Source: Cavenderia fasciculata
Lineage: Eukaryota; Evosea; Eumycetozoa; Acytosteliales; Cavenderiaceae
Direction of reading: 5' to 3'
Assembly: GCF_000203815.1 (NCBI RefSeq)
Contig: NW_004457695.1
Span: 620,001 to 684,000, forward strand
DNA: 64,000 nt
In this document: piece after piece, positions 13,012-24,270 of the stretch
How the letters are laid out: each line of letters starts with the position of its first letter
Position numbering within the stretch: position 1 is the first letter of the stretch
Program-made: the position numbers and the translations under genes
Notes under the pieces: generated by a model
What the model was told of the DNA's origin: nothing
Seen by the model: the letters and a program-made list of their open reading frames with translations, nothing else
Database searches by the model: none

Positions 13012-13590
13012 TAATAATAATAATAATAATATAATAATAATATTAACTAGTAATAATTATCTAATTAATAAAATTTTTAAAAACACACAAACAACAAAGA
13101 TGAGGAAGGAAGAAGGATCCTCACTCGATACCATCATCATCATTATCATCATGATTCGTTTTCATATATTCTATAGCATCTCTCCTGGGAGGTTCGAACT
13201 ATATAGAATTCTAAAAGTCATAATCTAAAAACTTTAATAATATTATCATCATTGAATGCTGATTCGGGTCATTCTTGGAATGATAGATTTTTGTTTTAGA
13301 AAATATTAAATGGGGTATCTTCAAAATTAGAAGTTTTCGACTAATCATTCACACAACCCAAATATATCTCATTGTATATATATTTATCTCTCACCATCTT
13401 TATCTTTATTTATTTATTTATATATACATTTATTATTAATAACTGTTACTATCAATTATTAGATCTTTCTATTAATAGTAAATTAGATTTTTAATAAATT
13501 TTTGATACTTCTTTTCCTTTTTTTTTTTTTAGTTAAAAGTTATTACATATACCCATACCTATATCTATATATATATATATCACAAAAAAC
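13012..13590. other. Intergenic region
   Basis: About 580 bases between two plus-strand genes. It has ATAATA repeats after the E2 stop, then a mixed-composition stretch at 13100-13330, then AT-rich promoter-like sequence with a T-run (13522-13532) and a TATATA tract just before the NAPRT start. No gene seen. Confidence 0.5.
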
Positions 13591-15369
13591 ATGTCACAAT
13601 CAACACCAACAAAAAGAAAGAAACCAGAATCTAATAATGCTTCTGCTTCAACAACAAATGGAGGATCACATCAATTACATTCAAGAGAATTAAAGAGAGC
13701 AACTACAGTTAGTTATATCTATGAAGATGAGGAGAATACAATGGAAGGAAAGATCAAACCATTGAATGGGTTTGTTACACCACTTTTAACAGACATGTAT
13801 CAGATTACGATGGCATATAGTTTGTGGAAGAACAATAGACATGACATTCCGACAGTTTTCGATCTCTACTTTAGAAAGAACCCATTTGGTGGTGAGTTTA
13901 CAGTGTTTGCAGGTTTGGAAGAGGTCATTCGTTTTGTTAGTGACTTTCACTACACCGAGGCCGAGTTGAATCATGTGCGCGAATTGATTCCAGATTGCGA
14001 TCCTGGCTTTATCGAGTATCTTCGTCAACTCGATTCGTCAGACGTGTCACTATACGCCATCAAAGAGGGGTCTGTGGTCTTTCCACGTGTGCCATTGGTT
14101 CGTGTAGAGGGTCCACTCGCCATTTGTCAGTTGCTCGAAACCACCTTGTTGTGTTTGGTCAACTTTGCCAGTTTGATCGCCACCAATGCTGCACGTCACC
14201 GTCTCGCTGTTGGAAAGGACAAGATCATGCTCGAGTTTGGACTGCGTCGTGCGCAGGGTCCAGACGGTGCCATGTCGGCATCGAGATATGCGTATTTGGG
14301 AGGTGCAGATGGTACCAGCAATGTGTTGGCTCACTGCTTCTTTGGTATCCCGGTCAAGGGTACACACGCACACAGCTTTGTCACGAGCTACCACAGCACC
14401 GATGATCTGCCCGACCAGACCATCAAAGATGCCAATGGCAAGTCGCACAACCTACTCGACATGGCACTCAAGTACTTGAAAGAGCTAGATATCAAGACGG
14501 TTACGAGCGAGTTGGTTGCGTTTGTAGCGTATGCACGTACTTTTCCAAAAGGATTTTTGGCATTGGTCGACACTTATGATACTTTGGGGTCAGGCGTACC
14601 CAACTTTATCAGCGTTGCGTTGGCATTGAACGAAATTGGGTATCAAGCACTCGGCATCCGTTTGGATAGTGGTGACTTGTCTTATTTGTCAAAAGAGTCG
14701 CGCAAGATGTTCCAACAAGTCGGTCAAAGATACTCTATCGACTTTTTCGCCAAGATGCAGATTGTAGCAAGCAATGATCTCAATGAAAACACCATTTTGG
14801 CACTGAATCGCCAGGGACACGAGATTGACGTGTTTGCCATCGGTACCAACCTCGTCACATGTCAGGCTCAACCTGCACTCGGATGTGTCTACAAACTAGT
14901 CGAAATCAACGGATTGCCACGTATCAAGTTGTCACAAGAAACCAACAAGGTCACATTACCCGGAAGAAAAGACGCCTACCGTCTCATTGGAGAGGCCGGT
15001 CACCCACTCATTGACCTGCTCACCTATAGCGGTGCCAACTGTGACAAGAAAAAGATCGCAGACCAAGTGCCCCAACCTGGCCAAAAGATTCTCTGCCTGC
15101 ATCCATTTGAAGAACAAAAACGTGTCATTGTGACACCATCCAAAGTACAAAAGCTACATCAATTAGTATTTGACAAGGGGTCCCTCGTTGACCCTCTTCC
15201 AAGACTCGAAGATATCCGATCTTTTTGTCTCGAACAACTCACTCACATCCGTGAAGACCACCTACGCGCCAGTAATCCAACTCCCTACAAAGTTTCCCTC
15301 ACTCAAGAACTTTATGATCAACTTCATGATGTTTGGATGTCAAGTCGTTTAGTTAAAGAAATGAAATAG
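13591..15369 (+). CDS. naprt: Nicotinate phosphoribosyltransferase
   Basis: A single exon of 592 residues. It converts nicotinate, PRPP and ATP to nicotinate mononucleotide, the first step of the Preiss-Handler NAD salvage route. The core begins at about residue 57 (PLNGFVTPLLTDMYQITMAY), the conserved NAPRT start. Family signatures follow: FDLYFRKNPFGGEFTVFAG, LEFGLRRAQGPDGAMSASRY, YLGGADGTSNV, GTHAHSFV, LVDTYDT and GIRLDSGDL. It is longer than the animal enzyme mainly through a Ser/Thr/Lys-rich N-terminal extension of about 55 residues, which may be disordered. Internal codons are noticeably more GC-rich than the flanks, as for a well-expressed gene. Cytosolic location is presumed. Confidence 0.96.
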   Translation: MSQSTPTKRKKPESNNASASTTNGGSHQLHSRELKRATTVSYIYEDEENTMEGKIKPLNGFVTPLLTDMYQITMAYSLWKNNRHDIPTVFDLYFRKNPFGGEFTVFAGLEEVIRFVSDFHYTEAELNHVRELIPDCDPGFIEYLRQLDSSDVSLYAIKEGSVVFPRVPLVRVEGPLAICQLLETTLLCLVNFASLIATNAARHRLAVGKDKIMLEFGLRRAQGPDGAMSASRYAYLGGADGTSNVLAHCFFGIPVKGTHAHSFVTSYHSTDDLPDQTIKDANGKSHNLLDMALKYLKELDIKTVTSELVAFVAYARTFPKGFLALVDTYDTLGSGVPNFISVALALNEIGYQALGIRLDSGDLSYLSKESRKMFQQVGQRYSIDFFAKMQIVASNDLNENTILALNRQGHEIDVFAIGTNLVTCQAQPALGCVYKLVEINGLPRIKLSQETNKVTLPGRKDAYRLIGEAGHPLIDLLTYSGANCDKKKIADQVPQPGQKILCLHPFEEQKRVIVTPSKVQKLHQLVFDKGSLVDPLPRLEDIRSFCLEQLTHIREDHLRASNPTPYKVSLTQELYDQLHDVWMSSRLVKEMK

Positions 15370-15963
15370 AAATAAAAATCAATCAAACAACTAGCATCAG
15401 AGGAATCAACTATTTTTGGGGTGATCCATCTATTTTTGTTTAAATTAAGGCGGTCCAACCAAAATCAACTCATCATTTAATTAAATTCATTTTTAATAAT
15501 GAATACAAATAATTTTAAAATAGATGTAGATTGATTTGTAAGTTGGATAGATGTTGGGTTGAAAGTATCATCGATTAAAGTCAAATATAGAAGTTGTTTA
15601 CATTTCAAATAGTGATTCAGGGGTTGGTCTTTTAGCTCAGAGCAAACCCTATACTGGTAAGTAATCATCAACATTCTCGTTTGCAGAACATCTACTGATC
15701 GATTAGGGAATCATGTTGGTGGCTTTTTTCTCGAAAAGGCGGATCATCTATGAGGACAACCGCTGGAATGGGAGAATATTGTTGTTGTTGTTCCATTTCG
15801 TGTGGAACAGATAATAGGTGTATTTAAATTGTGATGTGTATACGAAATGGAGCAACAACTTCAAAAAATCATTCATTTACAACAAACAAAAGGTAAGAAA
15901 AGATAAATTTCTTTCATTTACTAACTTTTTTTGTTTTTTTTTTTTTCCCTTACCAATTAATGT
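15370..15963. other. Intergenic region with possible gene remnants
   Basis: Contains two head-to-head short frames starting Met-Glu-Gln-Gln. The minus-strand one (15796-15692) has 34 codons. The plus-strand one (15847) runs MEQQLQKIIHLQQTK, then a GTAAGA donor-like site. They sit on an imperfect 18-bp inverted repeat (15784-15801 and 15842-15859, 17 of 18 matching). A further minus-strand frame at 15674-15477 (65 codons) has LRR-like composition (LYLTLIDD, STSILKLFVF). These may be decayed F-box/LRR-type gene pieces; none is complete. Confidence 0.35.
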
Positions 15964-17382
15964 TTATTTCGCAATTGTATAGGAAGATAAATCAATATGA
16001 TTATTATGTGTATTGATGATGGTCTGCTCATCTTCATCGATAATGGTCAATAGATGGTTGAATTGTGATTGTTTTTTGATGAGACATTCCAAAATGCTAT
16101 CTCCTGTTGGTTTTAAATACATCTTTTGAATAGAGGGACTGGTGGCCACCGCATCCAAAAGTTGATCTAAAAGATCTAACCTACCGAATAGTTGTTGTAC
16201 ACATAGATCGATAACTCTAAGTGACTTGCTGTTTTGGATAAATAGGATGATAGTGTGGAGACTGGATACACGTATATCCAAGTTTAATCTATGTAGGTTT
16301 GGTAATGGACCACTATGATTGAAAATCCCTTCCACCACTGTCTGTGCACCTAAAATGTCGAGTCCTAGTGTCAACACCTCTACCATTGGTGGCACCAATG
16401 CTTTTCCAGTGATGTCGATTGTTGGCGGCGGTGTGGTAGCTAGATGTAGACGCAAGTTTTTGACAGGCGACAAATGGGATGATAGAAATTCGATGCATTC
16501 CAGAGTGGACAAGTTGAGTTGGGCTATTTTCTGAATCGAGTTGTTCATTACAAAGTCATAGTATGCTTGGGTACATATTTGTGAAGCATTCCAAATGGCG
16601 AGTTGACGGACAGACGTTGGCAAGAGATGGAATGGGAGTGGATTGTATGTTGGGACATACACCTTGGGTTGGGAATAGTATTGGTTGCCCCATACTATTT
16701 TAGTGACTGTACTAGGTACATTTGCAAACACCGTTTCAAGGTCCTCTGGGTGATGCAAGACACCTGTTACGGTCATCCTAAGAGTCTTTAGATGTAGACA
16801 GTTTTCAAGTATTGATGGTATTTGATCGGTGGTATTTCCATCAAAAGTAATATCCAAACTCTCTAAATGTTGAAACAAGTTTAATGACCATATCCTTGCA
16901 CCGTAATGGCAAGTCATTTGTACGAGTGAGATCAGTGGGTCATTGCCAATAACAGGCATCCAACCAAGTGATCTAGTACCATGGTTTATATTAATTTGTG
17001 ACATTCTTGCAATAATATCATCTCTGAACCACTCGTGGTTGGCAGTGACGTATTGTCTGTTTGTTGGAGCAGTACCGTCAGCTCTGCCAACATCCAATGC
17101 GATGGTATGATGGTGGCCCGACAATAGATTATACGAGTTTTCAGTATGCAAACAGTAATCTTCAAGACTATGTCTTTCAATTTCAATCTTCCAGTTTAAA
17201 CGCAACGATGATTTAACAGTATCTCTCCACCGTCTCGACACACCAGCCACATGAAATACATCCTCTGCTTTAATCATTCGATGAAATTCATTCCTTCTAT
17301 AATTACATACTATATAAATAATCTCTGATTGTATTATCCATGGTAGAGGAGATAAAGATAATAATGATAATGATTCCATCAT
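15964..17382 (-). CDS. F-box/LRR-like protein
   Basis: A single exon of 472 residues. The N-terminus has an F-box-like helix set: LPWIIQSEIIYIVC, then AEDVFHVAGVSRRWRDTVKS. Dictyostelid F-box-like proteins often split this with a polar loop. The rest is a string of degenerate leucine-rich repeats (HLESLDITFDG, HLKTLRMTVTG, NLRLHLATT, NLHRLNLDIRV, SLRVIDLCVQQ). F-box/LRR proteins usually serve as substrate receptors of SCF ubiquitin ligases. The F-box is weak, so binding to Skp1 is inferred. It belongs to the same broad group as the genes at 24271, 40649 and 60225. Alternative: a divergent LRR protein outside SCF. Confidence 0.7.
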   Translation of the reverse strand: MMESLSLLSLSPLPWIIQSEIIYIVCNYRRNEFHRMIKAEDVFHVAGVSRRWRDTVKSSLRLNWKIEIERHSLEDYCLHTENSYNLLSGHHHTIALDVGRADGTAPTNRQYVTANHEWFRDDIIARMSQININHGTRSLGWMPVIGNDPLISLVQMTCHYGARIWSLNLFQHLESLDITFDGNTTDQIPSILENCLHLKTLRMTVTGVLHHPEDLETVFANVPSTVTKIVWGNQYYSQPKVYVPTYNPLPFHLLPTSVRQLAIWNASQICTQAYYDFVMNNSIQKIAQLNLSTLECIEFLSSHLSPVKNLRLHLATTPPPTIDITGKALVPPMVEVLTLGLDILGAQTVVEGIFNHSGPLPNLHRLNLDIRVSSLHTIILFIQNSKSLRVIDLCVQQLFGRLDLLDQLLDAVATSPSIQKMYLKPTGDSILECLIKKQSQFNHLLTIIDEDEQTIINTHNNHIDLSSYTIAK

Positions 17383-17611
17383 ATAAATAAAATAAATAAA
17401 GTAAGCACAATACTATGAGTTTGAATCCAACCATTCTTTTTTTTTTTAAAATTTTTCGCGAAGTATCAACCTCCAAAACAAGAAGATCAATTTCAAAAGT
17501 CGAGTAAGAGTGATAAGAGAGATAGAGATAGATAGATAGATAGATAGAGAAAGTTATATAATAATATACAATTAATCATCTTCTCTCGAAAAGATAGATA
17601 ACAACAAAAAA

Positions 17612-20600
17612 ATGACAAGTTCATATAACAACTCATCATCATATTCATCTTCATCTTATTCATCATCTACAACCACTGCTCCTTCTTCTTCTTCTTCTTC
17701 CTCATCCTCATCACCAAATATTTATATTCCAATTCGTGGATCTGAAAGATATGTATCAGTATCATCTGACAATTTACCAAGTGTAAAGGATGTCATTGAA
17801 ATATTAAGAGGTGAAGTTGCACCACTTGACATTTGGTTACAAATAGCTGTATGTGTTTTAAAGTATACTTTCATAATCAGTAGGATTAAGATCTAATCCT
17901 CTTTCTCCTTTCTTCTATCTATTCTATTCTATTCTATTAGATTGAATATTATAAACAAAATCATATAGATGACTTTAAGACATTACTTGGGATTGCATTG
18001 GATCCAGCAGCAGAAGAGTTTTACAAGGATTCAAAGTTTGAAAGAATAGCCATGTTGAATGCAATGGCATCATACTATACACAGCTGGGTAATGTTGAAA
18101 AGGATAAAGGTAAAAAGGAAGACTATTACCAAGAAGCAACCTATAGATTCACAAAGGCCGATCGTATTGATCCTCGTCAGCCTCTAACTTTTATCGGCAA
18201 GGCTGCACTCTTGTTGGCCAAGGGTGAGGTTGATCGTGCTGCTCTCAACTTTCAACAAGCTCTCTCTGCTAGTAGTAATACTCACAATTCAAATACTTCA
18301 ACAACTTTACCTCTTTTCCCTGCTAAATTGGGTTATGTAAGAAACATAGAGAAATAAGAAATAGACAAATATATGTATACTTTTTATTAATCTTTTCTTT
18401 TCTTTACATTTAGTCATGTGTATTATTTAATAAAGGAGAAATTAATAAAGCAGTTGAATCATTACAAAAGTTATTGATACAGAATCCAGTGTCTGCATCG
18501 GTCCGTTTGGGATTGGGATACTGTTTCTACAAGTTGGGCAAGATCGAGGCGGCCAAAAAGGCATTCCAAAGAGTATTGGAGATTGATTTGGACAATGTAG
18601 ATGCGTTGGTGGCGTTGGCAACAATCCATACCAATCAAGGTGACATTGACACTGGCATGAAACTTATTGTTCAGGCGTACGAGTTGGCACCCAACAATCC
18701 AATCGTACTCAACCAATTGGCCAACCACTTTTTCTACAAGGGTGATTATACCAAGGTACATGCCTTGGCACAGGCAGCCATGTCCAACACTGACATTAAC
18801 CAAATCAAAGCAGAGGCTAGTTATATCATTGCCAAGGCATACCATGCTACTGACAAGTGGAACGAAGCTCTTCAAAACTATCATCAAGCAACCCTCAAAT
18901 CACCCGATTTCTACTTGGCCCAATTTGGTCTTGGTCAAGTCTACCTTCACAACAACGACTATGAAAAGGCTGTCGGTTGTTTTGAAGCAGTTTTGGAAAA
19001 ACAACCAGAAAACTACGAAGCACTTCAAATCCTTGGTAGTCTCTACAAAGTATCATCACAATCGAAAAACATTGAAAAAATCAAAAATGTCCTAATGAAA
19101 ACAACTCTATTAAATCCAAATGATTCTTCAAATTGGTTAGAATTGGCTCAATTATTAGAATCTTCTGATGTTTCTTCTTCTCTTGATGGTAAAATATAAA
19201 AAAATAGAAAAAATAGAAAAAAAAGAATATAATATTAATCTTCTTTTTTATTTTATTTTTATTATTATTCTTTTTTTTTAGCATATGAAAAAGGAATTAA
19301 TTTATTAAAAAAAGATGGAATTGAAATATCAACTGAAATATTAAATAATATGGCAGTATTAAATCATAGAAAGGGATCATTTTCAAATGCAGAGAAATTG
19401 TATCTCAAGGTGATCGAAGCATCTGGTCATAAATTGGAGGATTTCAAGGCTGTTAATATCACCACGACCTATAATCTTGCTAGATTGTACGAATCGATGA
19501 ATAAATTTGATCAGGCTCGTCAACTGTACAAGGGAATCATCAAGGAACATCCCAACTATATGGATTGTTATCTTAGACTTGGTGCCATTGCCAAGAGTGA
19601 AGGCAACAGCTATGAAAGTGGAGAATGGTACAAGGAAGCACTCAACATTGACCCCAACTCGCCAGAGACTTGGTCACTCTATGGTGCACTCCACCTCTCC
19701 AACGAGCAATGGAATCATGCTCAGAAAAAGTTTGAACAAATCCTCGAGGTTGTCAACAAGAATGATCCATATGCCAGTATTGCATTGGCCAATATCTATT
19801 TCAACGCCAAGTATCAGTACCCTGAAAAGTCGGAAAAGTATCTCTCTATTGCTGAATCATTCTACTCTAGAATCTTGTCTCGTCACAATGACAATATCTA
19901 TGCTGCCAATGGTTTGGGTATGGTCGCTGCCGCCAAAAACAATCTCCTCCTTGCAACTGAAATCTTTATTCAACTTCGTGAATCTGCTATCGATGTTTCA
20001 ACCATATCAGTTAATTTGGCTCATGTTTACATGTCTAGAAATTTATTTGATAATGCTATTAAATTGGTAAAAAAAAAAAAACAAAAATAATAGAAAGGAC
20101 ATTAATATATTAATCTTTCTTTTTATTTCTAGTATGAAGGAAGTTTAAAAAAATGTAATAATACTAAAGATATGGAAGCAATTTATGGATATTTATCAAA
20201 AGCATATTTCTTGGCACGTCGTTATCAAGAATGTAAACAAATATTGAAAAAGGCAATTCATTTTTCACCATCGAATCTTGCACTTTGGTACAACTTGGCA
20301 TTGGCCATTGAATCTCAATCGATGGCCATTTTGGAGAAACCAAACAAATCTCTTCCAGAGGTTGCAAGTGTCAATAGAGAGGTTGTATATGCTCGTCATT
20401 TATTGATGAATCTTGTCTCTCAAAAAACTCAAAAACCAAATTACGATGTTAAAAGATGTAAAACTCATTTATTATCTTTGACTGAATTGGCAAAAAAGGT
20501 AGGAGAGGAATTAAAATCATTGGAAGATTTGGAAACTGAAAATGCTAAAAAGAGAGAGAGTGCTGCGGTTGAGGCTAAAAAGAGAGCCGATGAAAGAGAA

Positions 20601-21083
20601 AGAGAGGAAAAGGAACAAGAAGAGGCCAAAAAGGCAAAGGAGGAAGAACATCAACGTATGGCCGAGGAATATCGTGCCAGTTGGAATGCCGCCAGAGCAG
20701 ACAAGGAAAGAGAAGAAAAAGATGAAGACTATGGAAGTGCCAAAAAGAAAAAGAGAGGTGCCGAAGAATCAAGTGACGAAGAATACACTGTCGATAAAAA
20801 GGAGAAAAAGAAGGCCAAAAAGGAGAAAAAGAAAGAAAAGAAGGAAAAACGAAGAGAAAAAAGAGATAAAAAGAAAAAAGAAAAACAACAAAAGGAAGGA
20901 AAGGAAGGAGAAGAAGATGATGAAGAAGGAGAAGAAAAGAAATCTAGAGATTCAAGTGATCAAGAAGAAAATGATCAAAAGGATCAAGAAATGGATAAAC
21001 AAGAAGAACAAAAAGATACAAGTAAACCATCTGATACAAAGGATGATGATGATGATTTATTTGGTAGTGGTGATGAACTTTAA
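17612..21083 (+). CDS. ctr9: CTR9, TPR subunit of the Paf1 complex
   Basis: Five exons: 17612-17848, 17941-18336, 18414-19188, 19282-20066, 20133-21083, coding 1047 residues. A Ser/Thr/Tyr-rich N-terminus of about 45 residues leads into IPIRGSERYVSVSSDNLPS and WLQIAIEYYKQ, the conserved CTR9 opening. Many tetratricopeptide repeats follow (for example GLGYCFYKLGKIEAAKKAF, ALNIDPNSPETWSLYGAL, NGLGMVAAAKNNLLLA) to about residue 800. A long Lys/Glu-rich coiled-coil-like tail then ends in an acidic GSGDEL. CTR9 scaffolds the Paf1 complex, which travels with RNA polymerase II and promotes H2B ubiquitination and H3 methylation. All exon joins keep TPR periodicity. Nuclear location is inferred from the family; KKKKR-type clusters in the tail could serve as signals. 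Confidence 0.95.
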
Positions 21084-21367
21084 AAAATGACTAAATAAAA
21101 AAAACAAAAAGAAATAAATTAATTAAACTAAAAAGTCAACAAAACAGATCTGATCAGAGTGCAAAGAAAGATCCCAGGTAATATTTCATTGAACTTGATT
21201 TTTTCATTAATGAAAAATTTAATTTCACACAATTGTTGTGGTTAAACAGTTCACATTGCTTGTTTATTTTTCATTGGAATAGTGAGTGCAGATATAGATA
21301 AACATAGATAAATATTGTATATAGTGTAAATAATAATAATAATTGTATAAAAGAAAAAAAAAAAGAA

Positions 21368-21975
21368 ATGATTAAAGGAACAATTAGTTTTTTATTTAAA
21401 CAACCAACAAACATTGGTAGTTTAGAAACATTAAATTATTATAGTAGTAGTGGTATTGTATGTATAAATGATGAGTAATATATACTCTTTTACTCTTATT
21501 CACATTCTTCCTCTTCTTTGTTTTTTTGTACTAGAAACATCAAATATCAAAACAATTTAAAATTCATGTACCAAGAGGTAAAGTGATATTTAAATATCCA
21601 ACAGAAGATGGAAAAGGAGGATATAATATAAATAATGCAGAAAAAGAGGTTGTTGCGAAAATCAACTTGTTTCAAGCAGATTGGATAAGTGACCATTGTA
21701 AAAGTTATTTGAAGAAAAACTATTCCTCTAGTATCAATGATCAAGGTGAATTTATAGTCTCTTCATCCAAATATCCAAAAGCAAAACTAAATGAAAAGAA
21801 TTGTTTGGACAAGATGGAAAAGATCCTAACTCAAGCATCTATTCTCAGAAAGGATCAATTAGCACTCTACGATGAACCATCGTTTGGTAATGAAAGAAGA
21901 TTAGTTGAAAAGAAAATAAGATCCCAAATTAAATCTGGTAGAGGTGTTCATGTTCAACCAATGAAATTAACCTAA
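21368..21975 (+). CDS. ICT1 (mL62)-like peptidyl-tRNA hydrolase-fold protein lacking GGQ
   Basis: Two exons, 21368-21457 and 21535-21975, coding 176 residues. The middle and C-terminal parts align with ICT1/MRPL58 and bacterial ArfB: KINLFQADWISDHCKSYL, then GEFIVSSSKYPKAKLNEKN, then a basic tail KKIRSQIKSGRGVH. Where the family has GGQ (typically GPGGQNVNKV), this protein has GKGGYNINNAEKE, with Tyr60 replacing the Gln. GGQ is needed for hydrolysing peptidyl-tRNA, so the enzyme may be inactive and kept as a mitoribosomal structural protein. The N-terminal 30 residues (MIKGTISFLFKQP) could be a mitochondrial targeting peptide. Family assignment is by motif alignment only; the substitution is read directly from codon TAT. 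Confidence 0.7.
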
Positions 21976-22029
21976 AGAATTAATTAAATAATTAAATAAA
22001 GAATATTATTATTATTATTATTATTCTTT

Positions 22030-23750
22030 TTAATTTATATTTTGTAAAGGATCGTTATTATTATTATCTTCTTTGACCAATTTTTTAGATAATTCTTCAA
22101 TGGTGACACCTTTTGTTTCTGGTACCCAGAGATAGGTAAAGATGAGACAGGCCAGGGTGACACCAGCGAAAATAAAGTAACTACCAGCTTGACCAACCCA
22201 TTCTTGGATGGGTAAAAAGGTAATGTTTGCAATGAAATTGGCCAACCAATTCAAAAAACTGACAATCGACATTGCCTTGCCTCTTATTTTAGATGGATAG
22301 ATTTCAGATGCCACCATGAGTGGAATGGGACCCATACCCACAGAGAATGCCAATTTGTAAAATACCATGCCTCCAACTGCCATCCATGCACGATACGACT
22401 CTGCAATGTGACCAGTGGTACCAGCCGTTCCCAAAAAGGCATATCCCAATACACCTAGGCCTACAACCATACCAACATCACTAATCAGTAAAAGTGGACG
22501 ACGTCCAAACCGATCGATTAACCAAATTGAACCAAACATCATAATCATCTGTGGCGTTCCAACCAATCCAGATATTAAAACTGCCATATCCTTTGCAAAT
22601 CCTGCACTTTGTAATATAGTTGCACTATAATAATTTACACAATTAATTCCTACAAATTGTTGAAACATACTTAATCCAAATCCAATTAAATAAACTTTAA
22701 AATATTTTCTAAACAAAGAGAGAGAGAGAGAGTAAAAATAAATAAATGGATATAATGATTTACATTGTTTTTCTATTTTTTCATACAATTTAAATAATTG
22801 AAACCAATCATCATCACCTTTTTGTTGATTAATATTTGAATAAATTTTTTGAATTTGATTATTTACTTGATCCTTTGTTGAGGATGGATCAAGTTTAACG
22901 AGTACTTGGACAGCATCGGCAGTACGATCTTTTGATAATAACCATCTTGGTGTTTCAACAAACCAATAACTCAATACCAATTGAAGAATAGATGGAGCAA
23001 TTGATATTAAAAACATATATCTCCATCCTTGATTATAATGTATTAATCGATATGCTATTAATGATGCTGACATTATACCAAATGTTATAGTTGATTGTCT
23101 TAACTAAAAATAGAAATAGAAAAGAAAAAGAGTTAGGGATTTAGATTTCTTCTTTCTTCTTTTTCCTTTTTCTTCATACTAATCCTAAAGCTCCACGTTT
23201 TTGAGGAGGTGAAATTTCACTAATATAGGTTGGTACTACAGCACTGGCTATACCAACAGCAAAGCCAGTGATAATTCTGCCAATCATAAGCATGGCATAG
23301 TTTACGGAAAAGGTGGCAAGGATTGGTCCAATAATAAAAGGAATGTTGTTGTAGACCATTGTGTTTCGTCTTCCAATTCGATCGACGAGCCATCCACTAG
23401 CCACACACCCAACCATACATCCTACCAAGATGATGGATACGAGTGCACTCTTTTGGGAGGTTCCCAAATCAAATTGTGTTTGGATAAAGATGATCGTAGG
23501 TGAAATGACTCCAGTATTGTATCCAAACTCTAATGTACTCAATACTGATAAACATACAGAGAAATATAAAAACCATGATGTTGTTTCTTTTTTCATCATA
23601 TTAGAATGAGGAGGAGGAGGAGGATGAGAAGTAATAGAATGAACTAAAAGTGGAGATGCTTCATCATTATTATTATTATTATTAGAGTTGATTTCTTCTT
23701 CTTCAAAATCGTCCATATTGTCTATTGTTCTTGGTGTTGTAACGTTTACA

Positions 23751-23811
<61 letters not shown>

Positions 23812-23857
23812 TATTACTTGAACTATCGTCACCAACAATTATATCCTCTCTAAACAT
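22030..23857 (-). CDS. MFS sugar transporter
   Basis: Three exons: 23857-23180, 23103-22787, 22708-22030, coding 557 residues. The second intron is easy to miss because the frame reads through it, adding a CT-repeat peptide. Removing GTATGA...TTTAG joins WFQLFKL to KYFKVYLIGFGL, the normal linker before helix 7. The N-terminus has a long Asn run encoded by an AAT repeat. Sugar-porter signatures are present: GWLVDRIGRR, FVETPRWLLSK, FQQFVGINCVNYYS, LIDRFGRRPLLL and WVPETKGVTIEEL. Twelve membrane helices are expected. The protein probably carries hexoses or polyols by proton symport or facilitated diffusion; the substrate cannot be told from motifs. Confidence 0.92.
23752..23813. repeat. ATT/AAT trinucleotide repeat in coding sequence
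   Basis: An uninterrupted ATT array, read as AAT on the minus strand, encodes the poly-Asn tract near the N-terminus of the sugar transporter. Confidence 0.95.
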
Positions 23858-24270
23858 TCTTCTTGATAGGTACGCGTACTTGTCGTAGCAGTCGTGGTAA
23901 TATTACAACAATGATGGTGATACGGTGCCGTTGATTATCTCACACACTCTCACTCCTTTCGTCTCGTATACTACTACTTATTGGTAACAAATATTATTAT
24001 TATTAGTCTTAGTACTAGTATTACATCTAACAGACAACAAAGCTTGCAACGAGTGGTGGTATGTATTATAAATTTTAATATTTTAAAATAGACACAGAGT
24101 CAAACATAAGTTTTCAAAACCAAACCAAAGATGGTGTGGTGGAATGACATTCTTTTTCTTCTAAAGATATTTTTGCAGATTCATTCAACTATTCAAGTTT
24201 GAGGACAAAGATTTAATTTATTTATCTTTATCCTCTCTCTCTTTCTCTCTCTATCTATCTATATTTAATA
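23858..24270. other. Divergent promoter region
   Basis: About 410 bases between the sugar transporter and the F-box/LRR gene, which are transcribed in opposite directions. Contains trinucleotide runs near 23990 and a CT-rich tract (24230-24260) directly upstream of the plus-strand start. No gene seen. Confidence 0.55.

Noticed and set aside
22709-22786. Read-through peptide YEKIEKQCKSLYPFIYFYSLSLS in the sugar transporter
   Set aside because: It lies between a GTATGA donor and a TTTAG acceptor, has CT-repeat composition, and its removal restores the normal transporter linker, so it is an intron.
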